NCBI GenBank assembly: GCA_027623585.1
Contig: JAQBVK010000117.1
Location: 1-7,425 of the forward strand
Length of the DNA: 7,425 nucleotides
Source: Planctomycetota bacterium
Lineage (GTDB): Bacteria; Planctomycetota; UBA1135
Direction of reading: 5' to 3'
Every line of letters starts with the position of its first letter. Within the stretch, counting starts at the first letter, position 1. Both the position numbers and the translations under genes were made by a program. The notes under the pieces were generated by a model that ran no database searches, was not told where the DNA came from, and was given only the letters and a program-made list of their open reading frames with translations. Shown piece after piece: positions 1-7,231 of this stretch.

Positions 1-1398
1 GAACGGAGCCGTCGCGCGCTCGGCGAGAGCGCCATCGGCGTCGAGTCCGGGAACGCGACGCAGGGCATCGATCGGCGCGGTGTTTGCGTCGACGCCACGC
101 GATAGCAACAGCTCGCGCAAGAACAACGCCTCAAACTCCTCCAGCAAGCGCGGATTCATCTCTCCGCGCTGCGGAATGAAGGAACGAATCAAATGCGGCG
201 TGTGCAAGGCCACCGCGCGCGGGTCGAGCACCAACCAGCCAAGCAGGAAGGCGTGGCGCTCGTCTTGAGAGAGCAGCGCCTCGCTGGGACGCCGCGCGAC
301 CTCGCGCAGCAGCGTGCGGCCCGCCCCGGGCGGCACCAGCACGGAACGGAGCTGCTCAGCGCCCTTACGCAGGAAGCGCGTGAACTTCTGCCCCGCGGCG
401 CGCGCGGCGCCCTCACCGGAGAAGGCGAGGACCTGGGGCATTTGGCCGTTCAGGAAGCGTCCGAGAGCCTCTTCGAGGTTCTCGGCCTTGAGCTCGAACT
501 CTTGGGTACGGGGCGCTTCGTCACGGCCGGTGACGAGCGCGATGATCACGCGGGAACCACGACCCGGCGCGATCGCGAGAATCGGACCCTCTTGCTGGCC
601 GCGGTCGAGCGCGTGCGCGACCGTGGTCCACGCCTCTTGCAAGGCATGCTCTTCGGCGCGACGCTTGAGTTCGGTGCGCACGTCGAGCGCCAAGCGCGGC
701 AAGCGCTCCGCGCGCGCGAAGCGCAGGAACAATTCTCGATAGGCCTCTTTCTCCTGCGCGGGAACTTCGCCGCCGTGCTGCTGGAACAGCAGCAAGATCT
801 CGCTCTGCGGCAGATCGAAAACCAATCGCAAGGCGTGCGCTTTCTCGCCGCGACGCACGCGTAAGTATTGCGCCGGGTCCAGCACGCTCACCGGAGCGGG
901 CGGCATCGCGAGCACGTGCGCGCGCTTCGCTTCCTCTCCCTCGCCGATGGCTTCGATCGACACGGTTGCGGCGGCGTCGAACAAACGACGCAGAGCCGCG
1001 GCCAGCGCGACGTTGCCGCGCAGGCTCGCGAGGTAGGCGGCATGCGCCTCCTTCTCAGGCGCTTCCACTCCGACCGGTGCGGGCGCCGGTTGCACGGCGA
1101 GCAGAAGATCTTCGAAGTCCGCTTCGGATTCCGCGCGCGCGATCTGCGCGCGCCACTCGGCGAGTTCCTCGCCGGGGTGATCACGCATTACGTTCGCACG
1201 ACGACGCTCCAGCGACTCAAGGCGACGCAAGCGTTCGAGCAGTAACTCGAAGCCGAAGGCATCGCCGAGCGCGCCCGCCAACGCCGGCTCTGCACAGCGC
1301 AACCACAGCGGATCCTCACCCGCAGCGAGCCCCGCGCGCAGATCGGCGAGCGCATCGGGCCTCAGGCCAAGCGCGCGCGCCATGCGCTCATCAGTCAC
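1..1398 (-). CDS. tex: Divergent Tex-family RNA-binding protein (transcription accessory factor), 3' end outside the window
   Basis: The frame is open for 466 codons and runs off the left edge, so the C-terminus is missing. The order matches Tex: an N-terminal helical Tex_N part (about residues 5-265, with LLERLRRLESLERRR and the RRGEKAHALRL stretch near 181), a YqgF/RNase H-like domain (about 270-400), then a helix-hairpin-helix start (GVDANTAP near 435, RVPGLD near 448). The S1 domain expected after this would lie outside. Tex proteins bind nucleic acid and act in transcription or RNA turnover in the cytoplasm. This copy is eroded: the usual PFIARYRKE segment is absent, and the YqgF DPG motif reads AIAPGRG, with Ala277 in place of Asp. 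I chose the GTG start at 1398 because AAGGA lies 7 nt upstream and it gives VTDERMARALGL, like other Tex N-termini; ATG at 1383 is the alternative. It lies 76 bp after fusA on the same strand, so it may be co-transcribed. Family assignment is firm; activity is uncertain. Confidence 0.85.
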   Translation of the reverse strand, partial: MTDERMARALGLRPDALADLRAGLAAGEDPLWLRCAEPALAGALGDAFGFELLLERLRRLESLERRRANVMRDHPGEELAEWRAQIARAESEADFEDLLLAVQPAPAPVGVEAPEKEAHAAYLASLRGNVALAAALRRLFDAAATVSIEAIGEGEEAKRAHVLAMPPAPVSVLDPAQYLRVRRGEKAHALRLVFDLPQSEILLLFQQHGGEVPAQEKEAYRELFLRFARAERLPRLALDVRTELKRRAEEHALQEAWTTVAHALDRGQQEGPILAIAPGRGSRVIIALVTGRDEAPRTQEFELKAENLEEALGRFLNGQMPQVLAFSGEGAARAAGQKFTRFLRKGAEQLRSVLVPPGAGRTLLREVARRPSEALLSQDERHAFLLGWLVLDPRAVALHTPHLIRSFIPQRGEMNPRLLEEFEALFLRELLLSRGVDANTAPIDALRRVPGLDADGALAERATAPF

Positions 1399-1405
1399 CG
1401 GTTTG

Positions 1406-1410
1406 TCCTT
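1406..1410 (-). promoter_or_regulatory. Ribosome binding site of the Tex-like gene
   Basis: AAGGA on the minus strand, 7 nt before the GTG at 1398-1396. It is the clearest Shine-Dalgarno match in the window and decides the start of the Tex-like gene in favour of GTG over the ATG 15 nt downstream. Confidence 0.6.
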
Positions 1411-1457
1411 CACGACCAAGCGGTGCGATTCTAGCAGGATTGAGCGAAAGCGCGGGC

Positions 1458-1473
1458 CGAGACCATGGTCTCG
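1458..1473. repeat. Perfect 16-bp palindrome just after the fusA stop
   Basis: CGAGACCATGGTCTCG begins one base after the fusA TAG (1477-1475 on the minus strand). As RNA it can form a 6-bp stem with a CATG loop. No run of T follows, so it is not a standard intrinsic terminator. It could weaken read-through from fusA into the Tex-like gene, protect an mRNA 3' end, or bind a dimeric protein. Only the symmetry is seen; function is inferred. Confidence 0.5.
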
Positions 1474-1474
1474 A

Positions 1475-3592
1475 CTATTTGGTGCGTTCCTTGACCAGTT
1501 TTTCCTGCACGTAAGCCGGAACTTCCTGGTAGCCGCTCGGCTCCATCGAGAACGAGCCGCGACCTTGCGTGCTGCCCCGAATGGTGCCGGCGTAGGCGAA
1601 CATTTCGGCGATCGGCACCTTGCCGCGGATTTCGCGGATGGCGCCGGCCATGGTGATCTCCTCGATCGCGACGCGACGCGTGTTGAGGTCGCCGATAACG
1701 TCACCCAGGTATTCCTCGGGTACCGTCACCACCAACTTCATCACCGGCTCCAGGATCCGGAAGTTGCCCTCGATCGCGTCGCGGAAGGCCTTCTGCGCCG
1801 AGAGATTGAACGCCAATTCACTGGAGTCCACCTCGTGCGTCTTGCCGAAGTAGAGCTCAGCCTCGACGCCCACGAAAGGCCAGCCCAGGCGGCCGCCGGT
1901 GGAGGCCGCTTCGGCGATGCCCTTTTGGATCGCCGGAATGAAGTTCGGCGGAATCACGCCGCCTTTGGTCGCGTTGATGAAGTTTGTGTCGGTCTCCGCG
2001 GAAATGTCCCACGGGCGGAACTTCACGTTCACCACTGCGAATTGACCCGAACCGCCGGACTGCTTGATGTGGCGGCTCTCGATGTCGACCTCGCGTGCCA
2101 GCGTTTGACGATAGGCCACGCGCGGCGCGCCGACCGTGATCGGCAGCTTGTGGTCGCGATTGATGCGCGTGGTGATGATCTCCAGGTGCAGTTCACCCAT
2201 GCCTGAGATCACAGTTTCTTCGGTCTCCGGGTCGCTGTACACGCGGAACGATGGATCTTCGCGCGTGAGCTTGCCGAGCAGGTCGCCGAGCTTGTCACGA
2301 TCGTTGGAGGACTTCGTCTCGATGCTCATCGAGATCACCGGCTCCGGGAAGGACATCGATTCCAGCACGATCGGCTTGTTCTCGTCGCAGATGGTGTCCC
2401 CGGTGTAGGTCATCTTGAGACCGACTGCCGCGCCGATGTCGCCCGCCTGAATCTCTTCGACCGGCGTGCGCGTCTGCGCGTGCATGAACATCAGGCGGCC
2501 CACGCGTTCGCGTTTGCGGGTGCGCGGATTCAAAACCTGGTCACCGCGCTTGACGGTGCCGGAGTACACGCGGATGAAGGTGAGGTCGCCGTTCGGGTCC
2601 GTGATGGTCTTGAACGCGAGCGCCGCGAAGGGCTCGTCCGGATCGGGCTTGCGCACGACCTCCTGGGTGGTGTCGGCAGGGTTGCTGCCGATGGTGTTGC
2701 CCTTGTCGAGCGGCGAGGGCAGGTAGTCCACCACGGCGTCGAGCAGCGGGTGCACGCCCTTGTCGTGCAGCGCGGAGCCGCAGAAGACCGGCACGGCGTG
2801 GCCGAGCAGCGTTGCCTTGCGGCAGACCGTGCGAATCTCCTCCGCGGTGAAGGCGCCGCCGTCCAGGAATCGCTCGACGAGGGCGTCGTCGACCTCGACC
2901 AGCTTCTCGATCATCTCGTTACGGCGGGACTTGGCGAGTTCGGCCATGTCCGCCGGGATCGGAATCTCGTCCATGCGCAGGTCTTTCTCCTCGGCGACGA
3001 ACTTCCAGGCCTTCATCGTGACCAGGTCGACCACGCCGTAGAACTCCTTCTCTTTGCCGAGCGGGAGCTGCATGCGCACCGCGTTGCAGCGCAAGCGATG
3101 CAGGATGCTCTCGTAAGCCTTGTCGAAATCCGCGCCGGTGCGGTCGAGCTTGTTGACAAAGCAGATGCGAGGGACGCCGTAGCGGTCGGCCTGACGCCAG
3201 ACCGTCTCCGACTGGGCCTCCACGCCGGCGACGCCGTCGAAGACCGTAACCGCGCCGTCGAGCACGCGGAGCGAGCGTTCCACCTCGATAGTGAAGTCGA
3301 CGTGGCCAGGCGTGTCGATCAGGTTGATGCGGTGGTCGCGCCACTGCACCTGGGTCGCGGCCGACGTGATCGTGATGCCGCGCGCGCGCTCGTCCTCGAG
3401 ATAATCCATCGTCGCCGCGCCGTCGTGCACCTCACCGATCTTGTGGGTGCGCCCACAGACGTAGAGCACCCGTTCGGTGACCGTGGTCTTACCGGCATCG
3501 ATGTGGGCCATGATGCCGATGTTGCGGATCTTCGAAAGGCGTTCGAATTCCTTCTTGTCGAGTCCGGGATCCGGAAGGGTCTCGGTGGACAT
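1475..3592 (-). CDS. fusA: Elongation factor G
   Basis: This is the translational GTPase that drives tRNA-mRNA translocation on the ribosome and helps RRF split ribosomes. At 705 residues it is full length. GTPase motifs are intact: P-loop AHIDAGKTT (29-37), switch I RGITI (71-75), DTPGHVD (93-99), NKLD (147-150) and GSAL (272-275). Domain II follows (about 310-410), then domain III with GMGELHLEI, domain IV with His586 in THEVDSS at the tip region, and the domain V C-terminus. The ATG at 3592 is the only sensible start, since the next Met lies in the conserved IGIMAHID segment. No Shine-Dalgarno sequence is visible before it. The gene is not beside rpsL, rpsG or tuf; it is divergent from thrB and followed by a Tex-like gene. 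This may be the main EF-G or a second EF-G paralogue; the intact motifs favour an active factor. Confidence 0.98.
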   Translation of the reverse strand: MSTETLPDPGLDKKEFERLSKIRNIGIMAHIDAGKTTVTERVLYVCGRTHKIGEVHDGAATMDYLEDERARGITITSAATQVQWRDHRINLIDTPGHVDFTIEVERSLRVLDGAVTVFDGVAGVEAQSETVWRQADRYGVPRICFVNKLDRTGADFDKAYESILHRLRCNAVRMQLPLGKEKEFYGVVDLVTMKAWKFVAEEKDLRMDEIPIPADMAELAKSRRNEMIEKLVEVDDALVERFLDGGAFTAEEIRTVCRKATLLGHAVPVFCGSALHDKGVHPLLDAVVDYLPSPLDKGNTIGSNPADTTQEVVRKPDPDEPFAALAFKTITDPNGDLTFIRVYSGTVKRGDQVLNPRTRKRERVGRLMFMHAQTRTPVEEIQAGDIGAAVGLKMTYTGDTICDENKPIVLESMSFPEPVISMSIETKSSNDRDKLGDLLGKLTREDPSFRVYSDPETEETVISGMGELHLEIITTRINRDHKLPITVGAPRVAYRQTLAREVDIESRHIKQSGGSGQFAVVNVKFRPWDISAETDTNFINATKGGVIPPNFIPAIQKGIAEAASTGGRLGWPFVGVEAELYFGKTHEVDSSELAFNLSAQKAFRDAIEGNFRILEPVMKLVVTVPEEYLGDVIGDLNTRRVAIEEITMAGAIREIRGKVPIAEMFAYAGTIRGSTQGRGSFSMEPSGYQEVPAYVQEKLVKERTK

Positions 3593-3689
3593 GGTGCGGA
3601 CGGGTGCGGGGAAAAAGGGCCGGGCTTACAGCAAGCGCGGAAACTCGACTGCGGACACAAGAGATCCGGCAGGCGATGATGAAGCCGAA

Positions 3690-3696
3690 TATTCTA
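3690..3696. promoter_or_regulatory. Putative shared -10 patch between fusA and thrB
   Basis: The symmetric GAATATTC core (3687-3694) is an isolated AT-rich patch in the 108-bp divergent gap. Read on the plus strand it gives TATTCT (3690-3695), ending 5 nt before the thrB ATG at 3701. Read on the minus strand it gives TAGAAT (3696-3691), about 100 bp before the fusA ATG. No good -35 box is seen in either direction. This is an inferred promoter; no start site is known. Confidence 0.35.
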
Positions 3697-3700
3697 CGCG

Positions 3701-4642
3701 ATGCCGGTCTTTCCCACCAGCCCATGCCCCATGGCCACGAAATCGCTCCGCATCCAAGTCCCCGCCTCCACCAGCAACATTGGACCTGGATTTGACGCGT
3801 TGGGGATCGCCGTCAACCTCGCGCTCGACGTGAGGTGGGTCGCCGCCGAGTCCACGCTCGTCGAGAGGACCGGGGCCATGCAGGAATCACTGCTCGCCGT
3901 GGGCCAGGACCCGATCGTGCGCGGAATGCGACGTGCTGCGATCCTTTCCGGCAAACCGCTGCCGCCCGGCAAGATCACGGTCAGCGCCCCGTTCCCGCCT
4001 GGGCGTGGCCTCGGCGCGAGTGGCGCCGGACTGGTGGCTGGGTTGATGCTCGGCGCCAAGCTCGTGCGCAAAGAATTGACTCCTGAGGTTCTTCTGCAGG
4101 AGGCCATAGGCCTCGAGGGAAATCCTGAGAACGCCGTGGCTGCCCTGCTCGGCGGGGCGCACTGGTCCCTGAGACTCAAGAACCGCTGGTGGCACTCGCG
4201 CACCGAAACGCACAAGGATCTGCGCTTCCTGTTCGTGATCCCGCCGTTCCCCCTCGATACGGCGCGGGCAAGAGAGGTCCTGCCGCGACTCGTCAGCATG
4301 GGCGATGCCGTCGCGCAGGCCCAGCGCGCCGGCCTCCTTCGCGAAGCACTCAAGAGCCTCGAGCCCGAACTCCTCCGCGTGGCCGTGCAGGACTCACTCG
4401 TGGTCGCGCCGCGACTCAAACTCCTGACCGGAGTGGGTCCGATGATCGCGTTCGCAGAAAAGGCCGGTGCCCTCGCAGCCACGCTCTCCGGCGCAGGCAG
4501 TAGCGTCCTGGTACTCACAAGACGGCAGCAGGTTGCGGATTTGGAATTACGATTGAAACGGCGCGCAACTCGACTGTGGGGAGAGAGCGGGATGGTGCTG
4601 AGGGCGGCGGTTGAAGAACGCGGGGGGAGATTCCTCACATAG
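3701..4642 (+). CDS. thrB: Homoserine kinase (GHMP family)
   Basis: It phosphorylates L-homoserine with ATP to O-phosphohomoserine, the step before threonine synthase. All three GHMP motifs are seen: VPASTSNIGPGFDALG near the N-terminus, the ATP loop PFPPGRGLGASGAG (about 95-108), where Ala replaces the usual Ser in GLGSS, and LSGAGSSVLVL near the C-terminus. EGNPEN, which matches the family's EGHPDN segment, lies near 138. Length (313, or 303 from the second Met) fits the family. The ATG at 3731 gives MATKSLRIQVPAS, the more usual N-terminus; the ATG at 3701 adds ten unconserved residues but sits 5 nt after a -10-like hexamer, as a leaderless start would. Neither has a Shine-Dalgarno site. 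The TAG abuts the 159-bp repeat element, but the protein ends where the family normally ends and does not look truncated. No threonine-pathway partner is adjacent. Confidence 0.93.
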   Translation: MPVFPTSPCPMATKSLRIQVPASTSNIGPGFDALGIAVNLALDVRWVAAESTLVERTGAMQESLLAVGQDPIVRGMRRAAILSGKPLPPGKITVSAPFPPGRGLGASGAGLVAGLMLGAKLVRKELTPEVLLQEAIGLEGNPENAVAALLGGAHWSLRLKNRWWHSRTETHKDLRFLFVIPPFPLDTARAREVLPRLVSMGDAVAQAQRAGLLREALKSLEPELLRVAVQDSLVVAPRLKLLTGVGPMIAFAEKAGALAATLSGAGSSVLVLTRRQQVADLELRLKRRATRLWGESGMVLRAAVEERGGRFLT

Positions 4643-4670
4643 ACGGAATCTGGCCCAGTCTATTGGTGCG
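4643..4670 (+). repeat. Repeat copy 1 (left end of the 159-bp element)
   Basis: ACGGAATCTGGCCC followed by a looser tail containing TTGGTG. It starts at the first base after the thrB stop codon. It matches copy 2 at 22 of 28 positions and copy 3 at 21 of 28. Confidence 0.85.
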
Positions 4671-4773
4671 AATCAGCCCGTAAGCCTTGCCTGACCTTGA
4701 CTTAGGACCGCTGGATCGGCACGTACTCGTGCTTCGGCCTAACTCCGCATGAGGAAAGACCCTCCGAACATCC

Positions 4774-4801
4774 CACACCATTCAAGGGGGCCAGATTCCG
4801 T
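4774..4801 (-). repeat. Repeat copy 2 (right end of the 159-bp element)
   Basis: On the minus strand this reads ACGGAATCTGGCCCCCTTG and then AATGGTGTG. It begins 9 nt after the stop of the enzyme I-like gene, in that gene's direction. It matches copy 3 at 25 of 28 positions, with the first 19 identical. Confidence 0.85.
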
Positions 4802-4810
4802 TCCGGAGTC

Positions 4811-6547
4811 CTACTCTCTCCAGGCGCCTGGTAGCACCGCTGCCAGCTCCTCACGCGTCAGGGTCCGAGCTGCTTGCTCGGCCACCCTCTCGCAGAGGTC
4901 CGGATCGAGGCTACGTAGCCGCTCGTGCAGAGCCGGCAGCAGGGAGCTCCGCGCCACAAAGCGGCGGAGGCCCACTCCGACGAGGAGTTCCACGGCACCA
5001 GGCCACGAGAGGCACTCTCCATAGACCCCGATCTCGACCTCCATGCCATCGGCCAGCCTGGCCAATTTGCGAACGGCGCGCAGAACGACCGGGTGTGGTG
5101 ATTGAATGCGTTCGCGTACCGCTTGGTAGGCGCAGCGGACGTCTGCAGCGAGGAGTAGTTGGGCGAAACTGTCGAGGCCGATCAACGCAAAATCGGAGGC
5201 TGCGAGAAGTTCGCGTCCCTCCAGTGCCGCTGAGGGCGTTTCGATCACGATGCCGAGTTGCAGGCGCCGCGAGACGTCCGCGCCCTCGAGCCTAAGTTCC
5301 TCGCGAACCCGGTCCGCAATGGCACGCACCGCCCGGAGGTCGCCGATGTCGTTGACGAAAGGGATGGCAACTGCTGCATCACGCCCGCCAGCCGCGCGCA
5401 TCAAGGCGCGAAGTTGCGTGTCGATCAGGCTCGGATGGGCCAGCAGTGCCCGCACTCCCCGCAGGCCAAGCACCGGATTGGCCTCGCGGACGGGATACAC
5501 GGCTTCCAAGTCAGCCGTGGAGTCCAGATCGGGCAAGCGGAAAATCACTCGGTCCGTGCAGTCGATCACCTGTTGATAGAGGAGCACGAGGGCTTCCTCG
5601 CGCGCGGCGCCACCGCCTTGGATCAGCGGGAGCTCGGTGCGGTAGAGGCCCACCGTCCGAATTCCCATGCCGGCGGACTGTCGAGCCTCCGCGGGGCTCG
5701 CCGCAGCGGCCTGAATCTCGACCACCGAACCGTCGGCGAGTACGGCTGCTTCCAGCACCTCGAGCTGCCCTTCATCGCGTCTTGCCTGCGCGACGCGCAC
5801 CATTTCCGCGGGCGGATGGAGCACGATTTGGCCTGCGTCGCCATCGACCAGCAGCGGATCGCCGGCGCGGACCTGCGCGTGGATGCCGCCCACGCCGATC
5901 ACCGCGGGAATCCCAGCGGCCCGCGTGAGAATCACGCCATGGCTCGCGAGGCTGCCCTCCTCCGCGACCAGCCCGCTGATGCCCTGGTCGAGCGCCTCGG
6001 TGAGGTCGGAGAGCGAGAGTTCGCGCACGACGAGCACACCTCCCTTCATGTCCGCGGCGCGGCGCGCACGCTCGCTCGGCGGCTTCGCAAAACGGAGCAG
6101 ACGCACGGCAATGTCGCGCATGTCGATGAGCTTCCCACGCAAGCTCTCGGACTGCACCACGTCGAAGAGCCGCTCATAGACGGCGATCATGTCCTTGAGC
6201 GCGCTCTCGAAACTGAGACGATCGTTGAGGATGCGGCCGCGCAGGTCCGCCTCAAGGACGGGGTCCTCGAGCATTGTGAGTTGCGCATCGAAGATGCGGC
6301 GCTGTTCGGGCGTGAAACTCTCCGCCAGGGCATCGCGCTGATGCACCAAGCTGACGCGCGCAGCCCTTGCAGCCGAATCCACGCGCGCGACTTCGCGCTC
6401 GACCTCGTCGTCGCGGAGATGGGTGGTCTCGATCTCGTCGAGGCCGTCGAGAGAGAGGAACGCGCGACCATAGGCCACTCCGGGGCTGGCGCTCTGGCCC
6501 TCGAAGGAGACGGTCTGCGGGGGACTCCCGGTGGCGTGCTCGGTCAC
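4811..6547 (-). CDS. ptsI: PTS enzyme I-like protein (PEP-protein phosphotransferase) with altered PEP-site residues
   Basis: Enzyme I takes phosphate from PEP onto a histidine and passes it to HPr. The 578-residue length and domain order fit: an N-terminal helical HPr-binding part (about 40-155), the swivelling phospho-His domain (about 165-245) with GSLASHGVILTR and His203 where E. coli has His189, and a PEP-binding barrel (about 270-560). Arg303 (LYRTE), Arg337 and Glu436 are kept. Other sites differ: the DIGGDK segment reads DLDSTA, the TND that holds N454 and D455 reads LDS (458-460), the R465 position holds Val470, and the catalytic Cys502 position is Tyr509 (GVYGE). PEP turnover is therefore doubtful. 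The GTG start lies 12 nt after elbB with no strong Shine-Dalgarno site, and the conserved part begins at FEGQSASPGVAYG. No HPr or EII gene is nearby. Family assignment is firm; the symbol is by homology only. Confidence 0.85.
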   Translation of the reverse strand: MTEHATGSPPQTVSFEGQSASPGVAYGRAFLSLDGLDEIETTHLRDDEVEREVARVDSAARAARVSLVHQRDALAESFTPEQRRIFDAQLTMLEDPVLEADLRGRILNDRLSFESALKDMIAVYERLFDVVQSESLRGKLIDMRDIAVRLLRFAKPPSERARRAADMKGGVLVVRELSLSDLTEALDQGISGLVAEEGSLASHGVILTRAAGIPAVIGVGGIHAQVRAGDPLLVDGDAGQIVLHPPAEMVRVAQARRDEGQLEVLEAAVLADGSVVEIQAAAASPAEARQSAGMGIRTVGLYRTELPLIQGGGAAREEALVLLYQQVIDCTDRVIFRLPDLDSTADLEAVYPVREANPVLGLRGVRALLAHPSLIDTQLRALMRAAGGRDAAVAIPFVNDIGDLRAVRAIADRVREELRLEGADVSRRLQLGIVIETPSAALEGRELLAASDFALIGLDSFAQLLLAADVRCAYQAVRERIQSPHPVVLRAVRKLARLADGMEVEIGVYGECLSWPGAVELLVGVGLRRFVARSSLLPALHERLRSLDPDLCERVAEQAARTLTREELAAVLPGAWRE

Positions 6548-6559
6548 GGAACGCCCAGA

Positions 6560-7231
6560 TTACCGCTGCCGTGCAAGGCGCAGGACCTCGGTGACCAACC
6601 GGCCAATGCCCGCATTGGCCTCGGCAATGCTCTTCGCAAGGATGTAGGCAGGAGTGCTGACGATGCGAAGGCCTTCGTCCACGACGACGTCCTGCACCGC
6701 ACAGTCGACGAGGACGGCGCCCGTGGCGGCGGCCGCGAGTGCTGGCTCGCTCGCCGGAGAACCCAGTGTGATGCGCGGCCGTTGATCTCCGAGTGCAATC
6801 GCGACGAGCGCCGGGGCGATGCAGATGGCACCAATGGGCTTGCGCTGAGCGACGCACTCCAGCAGGAGCGTGCGAAGATCCGGAATCAGAGTCGCCAGGG
6901 AACCGAGTTCGGCGAAGTTTGCGAGGTTATGGGCCGCGCCGGAGCCGCCTGGGAGGATCAAGGCATCGAGATCAGCGGCGCGTGCTGCGGAAAGCGGCTC
7001 GATCCGACCCCGGGCGAGGCGTGCAGACTCTTGCAGCATGTTCCGGGGGGCGGCCGCCAGTGGCTCGCCCGAGAAGGAGTCGCAGACCGCCCACTGCGCA
7101 GAGTCTGGAGCGAAGCATCGGACGCGTGCGCCCGCGAGATCCAAGTGCAGAAGCGTCAGGACGGCTTCGTGGATCTCTGATCCATCGAATCGCCCGCATC
7201 CGCAAAGCACGATGCCGACAGTGGTGGCCAC
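6560..7231 (-). CDS. elbB: ElbB-type glyoxalase-like protein (DJ-1/PfpI superfamily)
   Basis: At 223 residues it matches E. coli ElbB in length and features: a start of VGIVLCGCGRFDGSEIHE with the acidic Glu19, LILPGGSGAAHNL (91-103), the nucleophile elbow AICIAPA with Cys137, and VVVDEGLRIVSTPAYILA (182-199) near the C-terminus. ElbB proteins belong to the class I glutamine amidotransferase-like fold. Weak glyoxalase activity and an older, uncertain link to isoprenoid synthesis have been described for the E. coli protein; the physiological role is unsettled. It starts with GTG at 7231, with no Shine-Dalgarno site; TATCTT lies 6 nt before it, which would suit a leaderless mRNA. The stop is 12 nt before the enzyme I-like gene, so the two probably form an operon. 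It is divergent from tRNA-Pro, whose 5' end is 22 bp away. Confidence 0.9.
   Translation of the reverse strand: MATTVGIVLCGCGRFDGSEIHEAVLTLLHLDLAGARVRCFAPDSAQWAVCDSFSGEPLAAAPRNMLQESARLARGRIEPLSAARAADLDALILPGGSGAAHNLANFAELGSLATLIPDLRTLLLECVAQRKPIGAICIAPALVAIALGDQRPRITLGSPASEPALAAAATGAVLVDCAVQDVVVDEGLRIVSTPAYILAKSIAEANAGIGRLVTEVLRLARQR

Larger units (their letters stand above)
4643..4801. mobile_element. 159-bp MITE-like or REP-like element with inverted ends
   Basis: The stretch begins with ACGGAATCTGGCCC (4643-4656) and ends with its exact reverse complement (4788-4801). Over 28 bases the two ends match at 22 positions, so the symmetry goes beyond the perfect core. A small internal hairpin, GCACG-TACT-CGTGC, lies at 4719-4732. 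There is no coding capacity and I see no clear target-site duplication. It fills nearly all of the 168-bp gap between the convergent thrB and enzyme I-like genes. It could be a non-autonomous transposable element, a REP-type unit, or a conserved bidirectional transcription end. The repeat is certain; its nature is inferred. Confidence 0.5.

Noticed and set aside
193..1245. Plus-strand open frames opposite the Tex-like gene
   Set aside because: The minus-strand frame gives a recognisable Tex protein across the whole stretch. The plus-strand products are rich in Arg, Ala and Gly, match no family I know, and are typical antisense shadows in GC-rich DNA.
3611..3623. T-run in the fusA leader (minus strand CCCTTTTTCCCC) as a terminator or attenuator
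   Set aside because: No GC-rich stem with a proper loop precedes the T-run, so there is no intrinsic terminator structure.
2480..3679. 399-codon plus-strand frame opposite fusA
   Set aside because: It is the complement of conserved EF-G coding sequence and has no recognisable domain; GC-rich third positions keep the antisense frame free of stops.
3694..4638. 314-codon minus-strand frame opposite thrB
   Set aside because: thrB on the plus strand has all GHMP motifs; this Ser/Arg-rich frame is its shadow.
4560..4642. thrB truncated by insertion of the 159-bp element
   Set aside because: The stop codon lies before the element, and the protein length and C-terminus fit complete homoserine kinases.
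4749..5024. 91-codon plus-strand frame starting within the 159-bp element
   Set aside because: It mostly overlaps the 3' part of the enzyme I-like gene in antisense and shows no family features or ribosome binding site.
5140..5190. Frameshift as the cause of the altered enzyme I motif (LDS in place of TND)
   Set aside because: Family similarity continues on both sides in the same frame with matching spacing, so the changes are substitutions.
5258..7180. 640-codon plus-strand frame opposite the enzyme I-like gene and elbB
   Set aside because: It spans two real minus-strand genes and their junction, and its product shows no family features.
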